A DNA stretch of 64,000 nt, taken from Ensifer sp. LC163. GTDB lineage: Bacteria; Pseudomonadota; Alphaproteobacteria; Rhizobiales; Rhizobiaceae. This document shows, one piece after another, positions 35,230-44,338 of the stretch. Within the stretch, counting starts at the first letter, position 1. Each line of letters starts with the position of its first letter. The notes beneath the pieces were generated by a model. It saw only the letters and a list, made by a program, of their open reading frames with translations, ran no database searches and had not been told where the DNA came from. The stretch spans positions 1-64,000 of the forward strand of contig NZ_MBSS01000020.1 in the NCBI RefSeq assembly GCF_001695855.1. The letters are read 5' to 3'. Position numbers and translations under genes: made by a program.

Positions 35230-37641
35230 ATGCCACGTTCGTTGAAATCAGGGCGACTACAGTTGCTGAAACATCCGCTTCGGCCAGTCACTCTCTCCCT
35301 TGCCCTGTCGCTCGCGGCTCTTGCGCTGCCGGCCTACGGCCAATCTGTGCCGACTGACGGATCGGTGCTGCCGTTTCCGGCAGAACCGATGAAAGGGGCG
35401 GCCAAGCCGCGCCTGCAGGACTCCACGATGGAATGGCCGACCGCGCCGCAGCGGCTGCCGGAAAATGCGCCGAACATCCTGATCGTCCTCTTGGATGACG
35501 TCGGTTTCGGCATCTCCGAGGCCTTCGGCGGTGAGGTCCGCACCCCAACGCTGACGCGACTTGCCGGTGAAGGCATCAGCTTTACCGGGTTCAATACCAC
35601 GTCGATCTGCTCGCCGACGCGCGCCTCGCTGCTGACCGGCCGCAACCACACCCGCGTCGGCTCGGGCACAATCGCCGAACGCGCCGTCGCTTTCGACGGC
35701 TACACCGGCGTCATCCCGAAGACGGCGGCCACAGTTGCCGAAGTGTTGAAGAACTACGGCTACCACACCTCGGCCTTTGGCAAGTGGCACAATACGCCGG
35801 CGACCGAAACGACCGCCATCGGTCCGAAGGACCGCTGGCCGAACGCCTATGGCTTTGAACATTTCTACGGCTTTCTCGGCGGCGAGACCTCGCAGTGGGA
35901 GCCGCGCCTGACCGAGAACTACGACGCGGTCGAGCCGCCGCACGATGATCCGAAATATCATCTGACCGAGGACATGGTCGACAAGGCGCTGAAATGGCTG
36001 GACGACAGCCGGGCCTTCGATCCGGATAAACCGTTCATGATGTATTGGGCGCCGGGCGGCGTCCACGGGCCGCATCACATCTTTCCGGAATGGGCCGACA
36101 AATACAAGGGCAAGTTCGCCGGCGGCTGGGACGCCTATCGCGAACGCACCTACAAGCGCCAACTCGAAAAGGGTATCATTCCAGCCGACACGAAGCTCAC
36201 CGAGCGCGACCCCACCATGGCGTCCTGGGACAGCATTCCCGAAGCCCAGCGCCCCTTCCAGGAACGGCTGATGGAACTCTTCGCCGGTTTCGTCGAGCAT
36301 ACCGACACGCAGGTCGGCAGGCTCATCGACGGCATGGAGCAACGTGGTCTCAAGGACAACACGCTGATCTTCTACATCTTCGGCGACAACGGTTCGAGCT
36401 CCGAAGGCCAGCAGGGCTCGATCAGCGAGCTGCTGGCGCAGAACAATATCGCAAACACCGTCGACCAACAGATCGCCGCCCTTGAAAAGATAGGTGGCCT
36501 TTCGGCGCTCGGCACCGGCAGGACCGACAACATGTATCACGCCGGCTGGGCCTGGGCCGGCGGCACGCCGTTCAAGGGTACCAAGCTGATGGCGTCCTAT
36601 TTCGGCGGTACCCGCAACCCGATGGTCGTCTCCTGGCCCGGCCGCATCAAGCATGACGGCAAGGTCCGCGAGCAATTCCATCACGTCGTCGACATCGCGC
36701 CGACGATCTATGACATTCTGAAGATCAAGCCGCCGACAGCGGTCAACGGCTACGAGCAGATGCCTATCGACGGCACGAGCTTGGCCTACACCTTCGGCGA
36801 TGCCGACGCGCAACCGCAGAAGAAGGAACAGTTCTTCGACAACAACGGTAGCCGTGGTCTTTATCTCGACGGTTGGTTCGCGGGTACTGCCGGGCCATTC
36901 ATCCCCTGGGATACGCCCGGATCGGCGAAGCGCGTGGCCAACTGGGATTCGGCCAAGGACCAGTGGCAACTCTACGATCTGCGGACCGATTTCTCGCAGG
37001 CAACGGACCTGGCTACGCAGAACCCGCAGAAGCTCGAGGAAATGAAGAAGCGCTTCCTCGGGGTCGCCGAAGAGAACAAGGACTTCCCGATCGGCGCGGG
37101 CAACTGGCTGCGCCTGCATCCGGAAGATCGCATCAAGTCGGAGTACGACAAGTGGACCTTCAGCCAGACAACGCGCCGCATGCCGGAGTTCGCGGCTCCC
37201 GGTGTCGGGCGTGAGAGCAACAGCGTCAAGATCGATGCGGAGTTCGGCGAAAACGCCAATGGCGTGCTTTACGCGGTTGGCGGCGCGGCCGGCGGTCTAT
37301 CCGTCTACATGGAGGACGGCCGTCTCGTCTACGAATACAACATGATGATCATCGAGAACTATCAGGCCCGGACGGAGAAGATCCCGGCCGGCAAGCACCA
37401 GATCGAGATCGTCACCTCGATCCCGAAACCGGCCGGTCCCGCTGAGGTGGTGATCACGGTCGACGGCAAGGAGGCGGCCAGGACGACAGTGGCTCGGACA
37501 GTGGCGGCGGCCTTCACCGCGACCGAATCCTTCGACGTCGGCGCCGACCTCGGTTCGCCGGTCTCTCAAGCCTATTTCGACAAGCGCCCGTTCGAGTTCG
37601 ACGGCAAGATCGGAGAGGTCAAGGTCGAACTGAGCAATTAG
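35230..37641 (+). CDS. Secreted arylsulfatase 1 (CSPTR type)
   Basis: 803 aa. The N-terminal signal segment ends LPAYGQ, so the enzyme acts in the periplasm or outside. The sulfatase core starts with PNILIVLLDDVGFG (two metal-binding Asp). The formylglycine motif is CSPTRASLLTGR, placing the modified Cys at residue 127. GKWHNTP supplies catalytic Lys/His, and IFGDNGSSSEGQQG a further Asp/Asn metal pair. An unusually long C-terminal part (after residue about 640) ends in a beta-rich domain with EKIPAGKHQIEIV, found in large arylsulfatases. ATG 35230 has AAGGAGG 7-8 bp upstream. Confidence 0.93.
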   Translation: MPRSLKSGRLQLLKHPLRPVTLSLALSLAALALPAYGQSVPTDGSVLPFPAEPMKGAAKPRLQDSTMEWPTAPQRLPENAPNILIVLLDDVGFGISEAFGGEVRTPTLTRLAGEGISFTGFNTTSICSPTRASLLTGRNHTRVGSGTIAERAVAFDGYTGVIPKTAATVAEVLKNYGYHTSAFGKWHNTPATETTAIGPKDRWPNAYGFEHFYGFLGGETSQWEPRLTENYDAVEPPHDDPKYHLTEDMVDKALKWLDDSRAFDPDKPFMMYWAPGGVHGPHHIFPEWADKYKGKFAGGWDAYRERTYKRQLEKGIIPADTKLTERDPTMASWDSIPEAQRPFQERLMELFAGFVEHTDTQVGRLIDGMEQRGLKDNTLIFYIFGDNGSSSEGQQGSISELLAQNNIANTVDQQIAALEKIGGLSALGTGRTDNMYHAGWAWAGGTPFKGTKLMASYFGGTRNPMVVSWPGRIKHDGKVREQFHHVVDIAPTIYDILKIKPPTAVNGYEQMPIDGTSLAYTFGDADAQPQKKEQFFDNNGSRGLYLDGWFAGTAGPFIPWDTPGSAKRVANWDSAKDQWQLYDLRTDFSQATDLATQNPQKLEEMKKRFLGVAEENKDFPIGAGNWLRLHPEDRIKSEYDKWTFSQTTRRMPEFAAPGVGRESNSVKIDAEFGENANGVLYAVGGAAGGLSVYMEDGRLVYEYNMMIIENYQARTEKIPAGKHQIEIVTSIPKPAGPAEVVITVDGKEAARTTVARTVAAAFTATESFDVGADLGSPVSQAYFDKRPFEFDGKIGEVKVELSN

Positions 37642-37680
37642 TCCGGGGCGGCTTGTCCAAAGGCACGTTATGGACATTTG

Positions 37681-37704
37681 CCTGCGCCCGATTGTGGGCG
37701 CAGG
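37681..37704 (+). terminator. Intercistronic hairpin between sulfatases 1 and 2
   Basis: CCTGCGCCC / GGGCGCAGG, 9-bp stem with a 6-nt loop, no T run. It may partly attenuate or stabilise the transcript between the two sulfatase genes. Confidence 0.5.
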
Positions 37705-37748
37705 TCCGGGTAAGATTTTCGAACTGAAGTCAGAAGCGGGAGACAGAC

Positions 37749-39335
37749 ATGAACTTGAAGAAACTCCGAACCCTTGCTCTGCAGGCGGCGGTGCTTGCAG
37801 CGATTCCGAGCCTGACCCTTGCGCAGTCCGTGCTGTCGAAGGCCGAGCGCACCAGCGAAAGCATGGAGCCGGCGCTGGTGCATGCCGATCAGCAGGCCGC
37901 CGCGCAACAGAAGCTCGATGCGCTCTATAGCCAAATCGGCAAGCGGCCCAACATCGTCTGGCTGGTCGTCGACGATATGGGCTATGGCGATCCGGGTGCC
38001 TATGGCGGTGGCGCGATGATCGGCGCGGCGACCCCGAACATGGATCGCCTGGCGGCCGCAGGGCTGAAACTGACTTCGACCTATTCGCAGCCCACCTGCA
38101 CGCCGACGCGTTCGGCGATCCTGACGGGCCGGCTTCCGGTCAGGACGGGCCTCACGCGCCCGATTCTCGCCGGGGACCACATCACGAAAAATCCGTGGGC
38201 CGACGAGATTTCGCTGCCCAAGCTGCTCGGCGATGCCGGCTACACCACCGTTCTTTCGGGCAAGTGGCACGTCGGCGAAGCCGAAGGCATGCGTCCACAC
38301 GAAGTCGGCTTCGATGAGTTCTATGGCTACTACCCGGCGCAGAAGGAACTATCGCAGGCCTTCGACAAGCGGCGCTATCCGGACCTCGTGCTCAACCCGG
38401 AGCGGCTGGCGATGCTGCAGTCGGAGGGGGGCAGCGAGGCGCTGGTGCACGGTACAAAGGGTGGAGCGACCGAAGAGGTGCAGAAGATCGACAGCATCGA
38501 GGACGTCGCCGAGGGCGACCGCATCGTCAAGGAATTCACGGTCAAGAAGATCGCCGATCTCGCCAAGGCCGGCAAGCCGTTCTTCCTCGAACACGCCTTC
38601 ATGAAGGTGCACGGCGACAACCACGCCTCGAAGGAATTCGAGGGCAAGAGTGGCAGCAAATATCCGTACAAGGACGCGGTCGTCGAGGTCGACGCCTATG
38701 TCGGCGAAATCGTCGAGGCGCTCGACAAGGCCGGCGTGCTCGAAAACACCTTCATCTTCGTCACATCGGACAATGGTCCGGATATGGGACAATGGCCCGA
38801 CAGCGGCTTCACCCCGTTCAAAGGTTCCAAGACTACGCCTTGGGAAGGTGGCGTGCGCGTGCCGGGCATCGCCTACTGGAAGGGGATGATCAAGCCGGGC
38901 CGCGAGAGCGAAGGGCTCTTCGACCTCATGGACCTTTACAACACCTCGCTGGCGCTCGCCGGCATCAAGGACAAGATTCCGACTGACCGCTATATCGACG
39001 GCATCGACCAGGCGTCGTTCCTGCTCGCCGACGATGGCCAGTCCAACCGCGAGAAGGTCTACATCTGGGCGCAGACCGACCTGATGGCGATGCGGATGTA
39101 CGAGTACAAGATCCACCTGAAGGTCGTGGAACTGAAGGGCAACTGGCTGTGGACCGACATGTCGACGATCAGCGACGTCGGTTTGGCGCCATGGCTCTTC
39201 AACCTCTACATCGACCCGAAGGAGGAATATCCCGTCGGCCACCGCCTGAACGCCTTCCTCGCGCCGATGGCGGCCGAGATGAAGGCGCATGCGGCGACCT
39301 TCAAGAAGTACCCGCCGAAGAACATCGGCCTTTGA
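37749..39335 (+). CDS. Secreted sulfatase 2 (CTPTR type)
   Basis: 528 aa. Signal peptide to about residue 26 (SLTLAQ). Core motifs: PNIVWLVVDDMGYGDPG, formylglycine motif CTPTRSAILTGR (Cys at residue 117), SGKWHVGE, and VTSDNGPDMGQW. Loops with PWEGGVRVPGI are standard for arylsulfatases of the choline/aryl branch. Length is typical. GGGAGACAGAC lies ahead of the ATG. It hydrolyses a sulfate ester; the substrate cannot be told from sequence. Confidence 0.93.
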   Translation: MNLKKLRTLALQAAVLAAIPSLTLAQSVLSKAERTSESMEPALVHADQQAAAQQKLDALYSQIGKRPNIVWLVVDDMGYGDPGAYGGGAMIGAATPNMDRLAAAGLKLTSTYSQPTCTPTRSAILTGRLPVRTGLTRPILAGDHITKNPWADEISLPKLLGDAGYTTVLSGKWHVGEAEGMRPHEVGFDEFYGYYPAQKELSQAFDKRRYPDLVLNPERLAMLQSEGGSEALVHGTKGGATEEVQKIDSIEDVAEGDRIVKEFTVKKIADLAKAGKPFFLEHAFMKVHGDNHASKEFEGKSGSKYPYKDAVVEVDAYVGEIVEALDKAGVLENTFIFVTSDNGPDMGQWPDSGFTPFKGSKTTPWEGGVRVPGIAYWKGMIKPGRESEGLFDLMDLYNTSLALAGIKDKIPTDRYIDGIDQASFLLADDGQSNREKVYIWAQTDLMAMRMYEYKIHLKVVELKGNWLWTDMSTISDVGLAPWLFNLYIDPKEEYPVGHRLNAFLAPMAAEMKAHAATFKKYPPKNIGL

Positions 39336-39440
39336 TTGGCTGCTCGCCACAAGGCCTGCAGACGCCGGCAGCATTCGGCTACGACGTCTGCAGAAAAATT
39401 CCGCACGACAACAGTTTAGGCACACGAGGGAGAAACAAAC

Positions 39441-40907
39441 ATGAAGTGCATGCGCGTCGGCATGGCGACCGGGCTGCTCGTCGGCCTCCTCTTCTCCATT
39501 GCCCCGAGTACTCCGGTGAACGCCGCCGACAAACGCACGCCGGCGCCGGAACTTGGGGCATTGCAAGGACGGGAGGCCCAGGCCTTCCAACTCGGCGTGA
39601 ACGCGGTCATGTGGGGCTACCCGGCCGTGTTCTTCGAAGATCTGATGCGCGGACGCACCCCAGTCGATGCCGAAGAGAAGACCGGCAATCCGCGTGCGCA
39701 AGTTAACCAGTTCGGGCTGGTTCGGAACCTGCGCGGGCCGGAGTTCAAGCAGATCGCCACGCCCAACAACGACACGCTCTATGCGCAGGCCTTCTGCGAT
39801 GTCAGCCGCGAGCCGCTTGTGCTCTCGGTGCCGGCGGTCGAGCCGGACCGCTACTATGTGATGCAGCTCTGGGACGTGAACGGCGACACCTTTGGCCATG
39901 TCGGTTCACGTGCAACCGGGCGCGAAGCTGGCCACTATGCGCTGGTCGGTCCCGGCTGGAAGGGTGAACTGCCGGCCGGCGTCAAGCGTATCGACAGTGA
40001 ATACAACAACTTTGCCATCTGGGGTCGCATCGGGGTAAATGGTCCTGACGACGTCGAAAATGCCAGGGCGATTCAGGACAAGCTCAGGCTGACGCCGCTC
40101 AGCCAGTTCGGCAACTCTGAAGAGCAGGTGCCGCCGGATATGGAATTCTCCGCGCAGCGCGTCGCCTATGAGAAACCGGCCGATCTGCCCGAAGGACTGG
40201 AGTTCTACGACAAGCTCGCGCATGCGCTGAAGCACACGCCGCCAAAGCCCGCGCAAGACGCGGTCGTGGCCGATAGCCTTGCCTATATCGGCTTCCGGAA
40301 CGGCAATACGGAGTTCGATTACAAAAGCCTGTCTGAACCGGAAATCACCGGACTGAAGAAGGCTTATCAGTTCGCCCTGCATGTCATGGACGTCAATGCC
40401 CAGACTGTCGGCGTTGCCGTCAACAACTGGCGCTGGAACCCGAAGTCCGGGATCATGGGCACGGACTATCTGTTCCGCGCCGCCTGGGCCAAGTGGTACA
40501 CGGGCGGCAACGCATCCGAGGAAGCGATCTACATGGACGGCCGCACCGACGACAAGGGTGAGCCGTTCGATGGCAGCAGGAAGTACATGATCCGCTTCGA
40601 GAAGGGGCAGACGCCCCATGTCAGCGCCTTCTGGTCGCTATCGATGTACCATCTGTCCGACGGCTCCTTCGTTGAAAACCCGATCAAGCGCTACTCGATT
40701 GGTGACCGAACGCCGGGCATCACCACCGCCGGGGACGGCTCGCTGACGATTTACATTCAGCACGATGAGCCTACCGACCCGACCCACAAGGCCAACTGGC
40801 TGCCGGCGCCGGAGGGCGGCTTCTACATGAACCTGCGCCTCTACGGCCCGGATGACAGCCTGAAGAACGGAACATGGGCACCGCCGCCGGTAACAGTGGC
40901 GCAGTAG
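39441..40907 (+). CDS. Secreted DUF1254/DUF1214 protein 1
   Basis: 488 aa. Signal peptide to about residue 28 (PVNAAD). The DUF1254 part has AFQLGVNAVMWGYPAVFFED, TPNNDTLYAQAFCDVSREPL and VMQLWDVNGDTFGHVG. The DUF1214 part includes FRAAWAKWYTGGNASEEAIY, VSAFWSLSMYHLSDGSFVEN and a C-terminal PAPEGGFYMNLRLYGPD. Crystal folds of these domains are beta sandwiches; function is poorly known. It sits between two sulfatases in the same direction, and similar genes lie at 52490 and 53988, so it is likely part of the same extracytoplasmic pathway. Confidence 0.9.
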   Translation: MKCMRVGMATGLLVGLLFSIAPSTPVNAADKRTPAPELGALQGREAQAFQLGVNAVMWGYPAVFFEDLMRGRTPVDAEEKTGNPRAQVNQFGLVRNLRGPEFKQIATPNNDTLYAQAFCDVSREPLVLSVPAVEPDRYYVMQLWDVNGDTFGHVGSRATGREAGHYALVGPGWKGELPAGVKRIDSEYNNFAIWGRIGVNGPDDVENARAIQDKLRLTPLSQFGNSEEQVPPDMEFSAQRVAYEKPADLPEGLEFYDKLAHALKHTPPKPAQDAVVADSLAYIGFRNGNTEFDYKSLSEPEITGLKKAYQFALHVMDVNAQTVGVAVNNWRWNPKSGIMGTDYLFRAAWAKWYTGGNASEEAIYMDGRTDDKGEPFDGSRKYMIRFEKGQTPHVSAFWSLSMYHLSDGSFVENPIKRYSIGDRTPGITTAGDGSLTIYIQHDEPTDPTHKANWLPAPEGGFYMNLRLYGPDDSLKNGTWAPPPVTVAQ

Positions 40908-41001
40908 GTCCGGCTCAACGAACTCGATTGGACGGCCGGCCGGCCGCAATTTCAAGAGGCCGGATCTCAAATGTTTCGAAACCTGAAAGCGAGGGTTCAA
41001 C

Positions 41002-42591
41002 ATGAAAGTCACTCGGTTAAACTCATTGAAGAAGTCGATGCTTGCGGCTGCGGCGATCGTTGCCGGCGGGTTGGGCCTTGCGGCCGTCCAGGCGCCGTTG
41101 GTGCCAGCCGCACAGGCGCAGGATGCGGCAAAGCCCAACATTCTTGTCATCATGGCCGACGACATCGGCTGGATGAACGTCTCGTCCTACAGCGGCGACA
41201 TCATGGGCGTTAAGACGCCGAACATCGACCGCATCGGCGAGGAGGGGCTGCGGTTGACGTCCTTCTATGCGCAACCGAGTTGCACCGCCGGTCGCGCTGC
41301 GTTCCTCACCGGGCAGTTGCCGGTGCGCACCGGCATGACCACCGTGGGTACGCCAGGCTCGCCCGCCGGCCTGCAGGCCGAGGACATCACGATTGCGGAA
41401 GTGCTGAAGTCGGCTGGTTATGCGACCGCACAGTTCGGCAAGAACCATCTCGGCGACCTCGACGCACACCTGCCGTGCAACCACGGCTTCGACGAGTATT
41501 TCGGTAACCTCTACCACCTTAACGCCAATGAGGATCTCGAGGACCCCGACCGCCCGGAAAATCCAGAGTTCCGGGCAAAATATGATCCGCGCGGTGTCGT
41601 TTCCTGCACAGCCGGCGGCCCGGTCAAGGACGAAGGGCCGTTGACGACCAAGCGCATGGAGACGTTCGACGAGGAGGCGCTCGGCAAGTCGATCAAATAT
41701 CTCGATGACCGGGCGAAGGACGGCAAGCCCTTCTTCCTTTGGCACAATCCGACGCGCATGCATGTCTTCCTGCACATGAAGGACGAGCGCAAAGGGGTTT
41801 CGCGCGCCGGTAGCCAGGATGTCTATGGTGACGGCCTTGCCGAACTCGACGATCACGTCGGCCAGCTCCTCGTCGAACTCGACAAGACGGGTCTCTCCAA
41901 GAACACAATTGTCGTCTTCACGACCGACAATGGCGCCTACCAATACATGTGGCCGGAGGGCGGAACGACGCCATTCCGCGGCGACAAGGGCACGACCTGG
42001 GAAGGCGGCGTGCGCGCGCCCTTCATGGTGCGCTGGCCGGGTGCTTCGGGACGTCGTGTCTCATCCGAGATCGTCGACATGACCGACCTCATGCCGACGA
42101 TGGCGGCGGCGGCGGGCGTCGATGATCTCGCGCCACGCCTGGCCAAGGGAGCATCCTTCAACGGCAAGGACTACAAGGTCCACCTCGACGGTTTCGACCA
42201 GGGCGCCTTTTTCCGCGGCGAGCAGGAGAACTCGAACCGCAAGTTCGTCTTTTACTATGACGAGACGGTGCTGACCGCGATCCGCTACGGCTACTACAAG
42301 GTGACCTTCTCGGCCAAGGAAGGCGGCAAGTGGGACAGCCCCCTGCAGAGCTATGGTCGTCCGCTGATCACCAACCTGCGGATGGATCCGTTTGAGCGTC
42401 AGGACGGCGACATCAACCGACAGCTCTCCGAGCACAAGACCTGGGCACTGACGCCGATCGTCAATATCGCCGTGCAGCACCTGGCAAGCTTCAAGGAGTT
42501 CCCGATCCGCCAACTCGGCATGAGCGCCGACGTCGGCAAGACCATCGAGGGCGTGCAGTCGCAGATCCTGAGGCTTCAGCAGACGCAGTAG
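41002..42591 (+). CDS. Secreted sulfatase 3 (CTAGR variant)
   Basis: 529 aa. Signal peptide to about residue 40 (AAQAQ). Sulfatase-fold motifs PNILVIMADDIGWMN, FGKNHLGD and FTTDNGAYQYMWPEGG are present. The formylglycine motif reads PSCTAGRAAFLTG (Cys at residue 94): Ala replaces the usual Pro and Gly precedes Arg. The C-x-A-x-R variant is known in a subset of type I sulfatases and is still a possible FGE substrate. A further TTWEGGVRAPFMVRWPG is normal for the family. It is the last intact gene before the RiPP island. Confidence 0.9.
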   Translation: MKVTRLNSLKKSMLAAAAIVAGGLGLAAVQAPLVPAAQAQDAAKPNILVIMADDIGWMNVSSYSGDIMGVKTPNIDRIGEEGLRLTSFYAQPSCTAGRAAFLTGQLPVRTGMTTVGTPGSPAGLQAEDITIAEVLKSAGYATAQFGKNHLGDLDAHLPCNHGFDEYFGNLYHLNANEDLEDPDRPENPEFRAKYDPRGVVSCTAGGPVKDEGPLTTKRMETFDEEALGKSIKYLDDRAKDGKPFFLWHNPTRMHVFLHMKDERKGVSRAGSQDVYGDGLAELDDHVGQLLVELDKTGLSKNTIVVFTTDNGAYQYMWPEGGTTPFRGDKGTTWEGGVRAPFMVRWPGASGRRVSSEIVDMTDLMPTMAAAAGVDDLAPRLAKGASFNGKDYKVHLDGFDQGAFFRGEQENSNRKFVFYYDETVLTAIRYGYYKVTFSAKEGGKWDSPLQSYGRPLITNLRMDPFERQDGDINRQLSEHKTWALTPIVNIAVQHLASFKEFPIRQLGMSADVGKTIEGVQSQILRLQQTQ

Positions 42592-42641
42592 TGGCGATGC
42601 CGATCGGCTAAGCCAAGCCGACCTGAGGGCGGCTTCGATTT

Positions 42642-42667
42642 CCCTGGCGCGCTTCGGCGCGCCAGGG
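42642..42667 (+). terminator. Hairpin after sulfatase 3
   Basis: An 11-bp perfect stem (CCCTGGCGCGC / GCGCGCCAGGG) capped by a TTCG tetraloop, 50 bp after the sulfatase stop. Very stable, but without a T run; likely the 3' end of the sulfatase transcript or an mRNA stabiliser. Confidence 0.6.
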
Positions 42668-42759
42668 CGCACGATCAATGCCCTTTAGGGGGCGCACCAC
42701 ATGGTCTGCTCGATGTCTGCCGGTGGGATGCACGATTGAAATGCGAAGAGGGGATTGAA

Positions 42760-42975
42760 ATGAAGAAACATGCTGGCGCCATTGTCGCTGTCATGATGCT
42801 CGCAGCGCCGACAGCGCCGACAGCGACGCAAGCGGCAGAGGGCGGTGCCGGCTTTTACCTGCTCGGGACACGCGGACCCGGCGCGGCCATCCTGCCGCCT
42901 GCGGGCTTGTTCTTCCAGAACGACGTCTACTATTACCAGGGCGACCGCAGCCTGCCTCCGGACGGCCGACCTTGA
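42760..42975 (+). pseudogene. Truncated phenol MetA-type outer-membrane protein
   Basis: 71 codons. Signal peptide (VAVMMLAAPTAPTATQA) and the first strands EGGAGFYLLGTRGPGAAILP, FFQNDVYYYQGD match the start of the intact barrel at 34025, then the frame stops at 42973. Full proteins of this family run to 300 residues or more. The RBS and start (GAGGGG, ATG 42760) are intact, so it was cut recently. The break lies just left of the island repeat at 43146; the missing 3' part is not found in the window. Confidence 0.75.
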
Positions 42976-43145
42976 CAACGCGAAGCCGTCCCGTCCAGCG
43001 GGAGGCTGATCATGAAGCGCCTGCTCCAAAGCATCGAGGAGGAACCCGGCGCAGTTCAAACTTCTCGCCCAAATACGGCGTTCGGGATCGCGTTTCGAAC
43101 AATTTCTGGGTCCTCGTCATTATGGACTCACATGGACTTCGGTTA

Positions 43146-43345
43146 CAAGTCTCTGTGGCATCAGGCCCCCGCAACCAGATCAAACAAAAAGCCCGCAAGA
43201 CAGAAATGTCGGCGGGCTTTTTGACGTTCTGGAGCCCGCAAATCCGCGCCCCCAAGTGACCTTGCCCCCAAGTTTTATCCGGTTTTGAGTTCGCTCCAGC
43301 GGTTTTTTGGTTGCTGCATTTGCGGCGGTAGCGACGGGTTGCGGT
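43146..43345. repeat. Direct repeat A flanking the RiPP island
   Basis: About 200 bp that match 49656-49833 nearly base for base, except for a ~25-bp extra segment near 43232-43257 and scattered changes. It contains three parts: a 13-nt match (43165-43177) to the 3' end of tRNA-fMet including CCA, a strong terminator hairpin, and the last ~20 codons plus end of an IS3-family transposase gene (minus strand, frameshifted here). Confidence 0.85.
43186..43222. terminator. Bidirectional terminator in repeat A
   Basis: AAAAAGCCCGC / GCGGGCTTTTT arms (43186-43196 and 43212-43222), with an inner GACA/TGTC stem. A run of A on one side and T on the other allows termination from both directions, including the leftward oxidase gene that ends at 43407. 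Confidence 0.8.
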
Positions 43346-43406
43346 ACTGACTTTAGCGACAGCAATGTCTCTGAAGGGAGTATCAAACCGACGGCAAATG
43401 GCAGAT

Positions 43407-44111
43407 TCATTCGGATGTCGATCCGCTAAAAAAGTAGAGTGGGCGCAGAGCTCGCACGCTTGCCGCGAGTGCATCGCAGCTATGGAGAACGCTCAAACCA
43501 ACCATTTCCAAGTGTTCCTGATCCAGCGGCAGCGTATCAAACGTGTGGTCGATCTCAGCGCTATGGGTTGGATCAAGGTCCCCATGAATTCTCAAAGTCC
43601 TGAACGTTGAGTTCGGAAGGCATGAACGATCTCGAATCTCATCGATCACACTGTCGGCAGGAGGAAAAGCCTCGAGAACCGCAATGTATCCGAGAAGCAT
43701 GAGAGGATGATGGTGCTGAAGCCAATAATACTGGCTGCCGACCAAGCGCGCGACTTCGACGGAAGGGGTGATGGATAGAACCCGCCTGGGATCGCACCCT
43801 GCAGCCTCAAGGTCCTCGAGTGCCCAGGTATCGTGGTGCAGTTCTTCGGAAGTATGATGGCGATAGTACTCTCCCAGCAAGGCGGCAAGCTTATCGGTTC
43901 CTTCCAGTTGATCGCATCTGACCGCGGCGGATTGCATGAGGGGGACCGACGCCCGCATGATCTGATGCAGCAAGACGAGGAAAGCGATCGTCATTTCCCG
44001 TTGAGGCTCGGTTCGCCAAAGGTCGCCAAAAGCCGCCTTAAGAGCGGGCATGCAGAGTTCGATTCTACCCCTCACAACGACACTATTCGCTCGTCTTTCA
44101 AACATACCCAT
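43407..44111 (-). CDS. Heme-oxygenase-like (HDO/TenA-fold) diiron oxidase candidate
   Basis: About 234 aa from ATG 44111 (alternatives are ATG 44105, and TTG 44192 which would add 27 residues). All-helical. The likely metal ligands of the heme-oxygenase-like diiron family are visible: ASEELHH-type segment (HHTSEELHHDTWALEDLE), a mid-helix Glu in GYIAVLEAF, and the last helix RIHGDLDPTHSAEIDHTFD with H, D and H. Members of this fold oxidise amino acids or peptides. It is divergent from the RiPP precursor operon across a 150-200 bp promoter region, inside the same repeat-bounded island, so a tailoring role is inferred. Confidence 0.75.
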   Translation of the reverse strand: MGMFERRANSVVVRGRIELCMPALKAAFGDLWRTEPQREMTIAFLVLLHQIMRASVPLMQSAAVRCDQLEGTDKLAALLGEYYRHHTSEELHHDTWALEDLEAAGCDPRRVLSITPSVEVARLVGSQYYWLQHHHPLMLLGYIAVLEAFPPADSVIDEIRDRSCLPNSTFRTLRIHGDLDPTHSAEIDHTFDTLPLDQEHLEMVGLSVLHSCDALAASVRALRPLYFFSGSTSE

Positions 44112-44192
44112 AGCGACACCAGCCCATGAACAACAAACAAACCCGGGAAATCCTAACTCATTCCAGATGCCTTTCAAGTTCAGAATGGTCAA

Positions 44193-44338
44193 AATATAAG
44201 TAGCTCTTTAGTATTAAAGAGTAGTACTGGACAGATAAGGGGTGGCATCCTATTGTTATTGAGAGGCATCCTCTCCCAAGATCACTGACAGCAATCTAGC
44301 AAGCATCGAAAACTACTCAGAGCCTGAGGAGATCACAA
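44193..44338. promoter_or_regulatory. Divergent promoter region of the RiPP island
   Basis: AT-rich compared with its surroundings. It holds a hairpin CTCTTT/AAAGAG near 44205-44222 and a perfect inverted repeat GAGAGG-CAT-CCTCTC at 44263-44277, 62 bp before the precursor start. GGCATCCT occurs twice (44246 and 44267). A strong ribosome site (GAGGAG, 7 bp) precedes the precursor ATG. Confidence 0.55.

Noticed and set aside
35257-37119. 620-codon open frame on the minus strand
   Set aside because: Antisense to sulfatase 1, whose motifs and signal peptide are unambiguous.
43010-43474. 154-codon minus-strand frame over repeat A
   Set aside because: It mixes the 3' end of an IS3 transposase in the wrong frame with terminator sequence; no start signal or conserved content.
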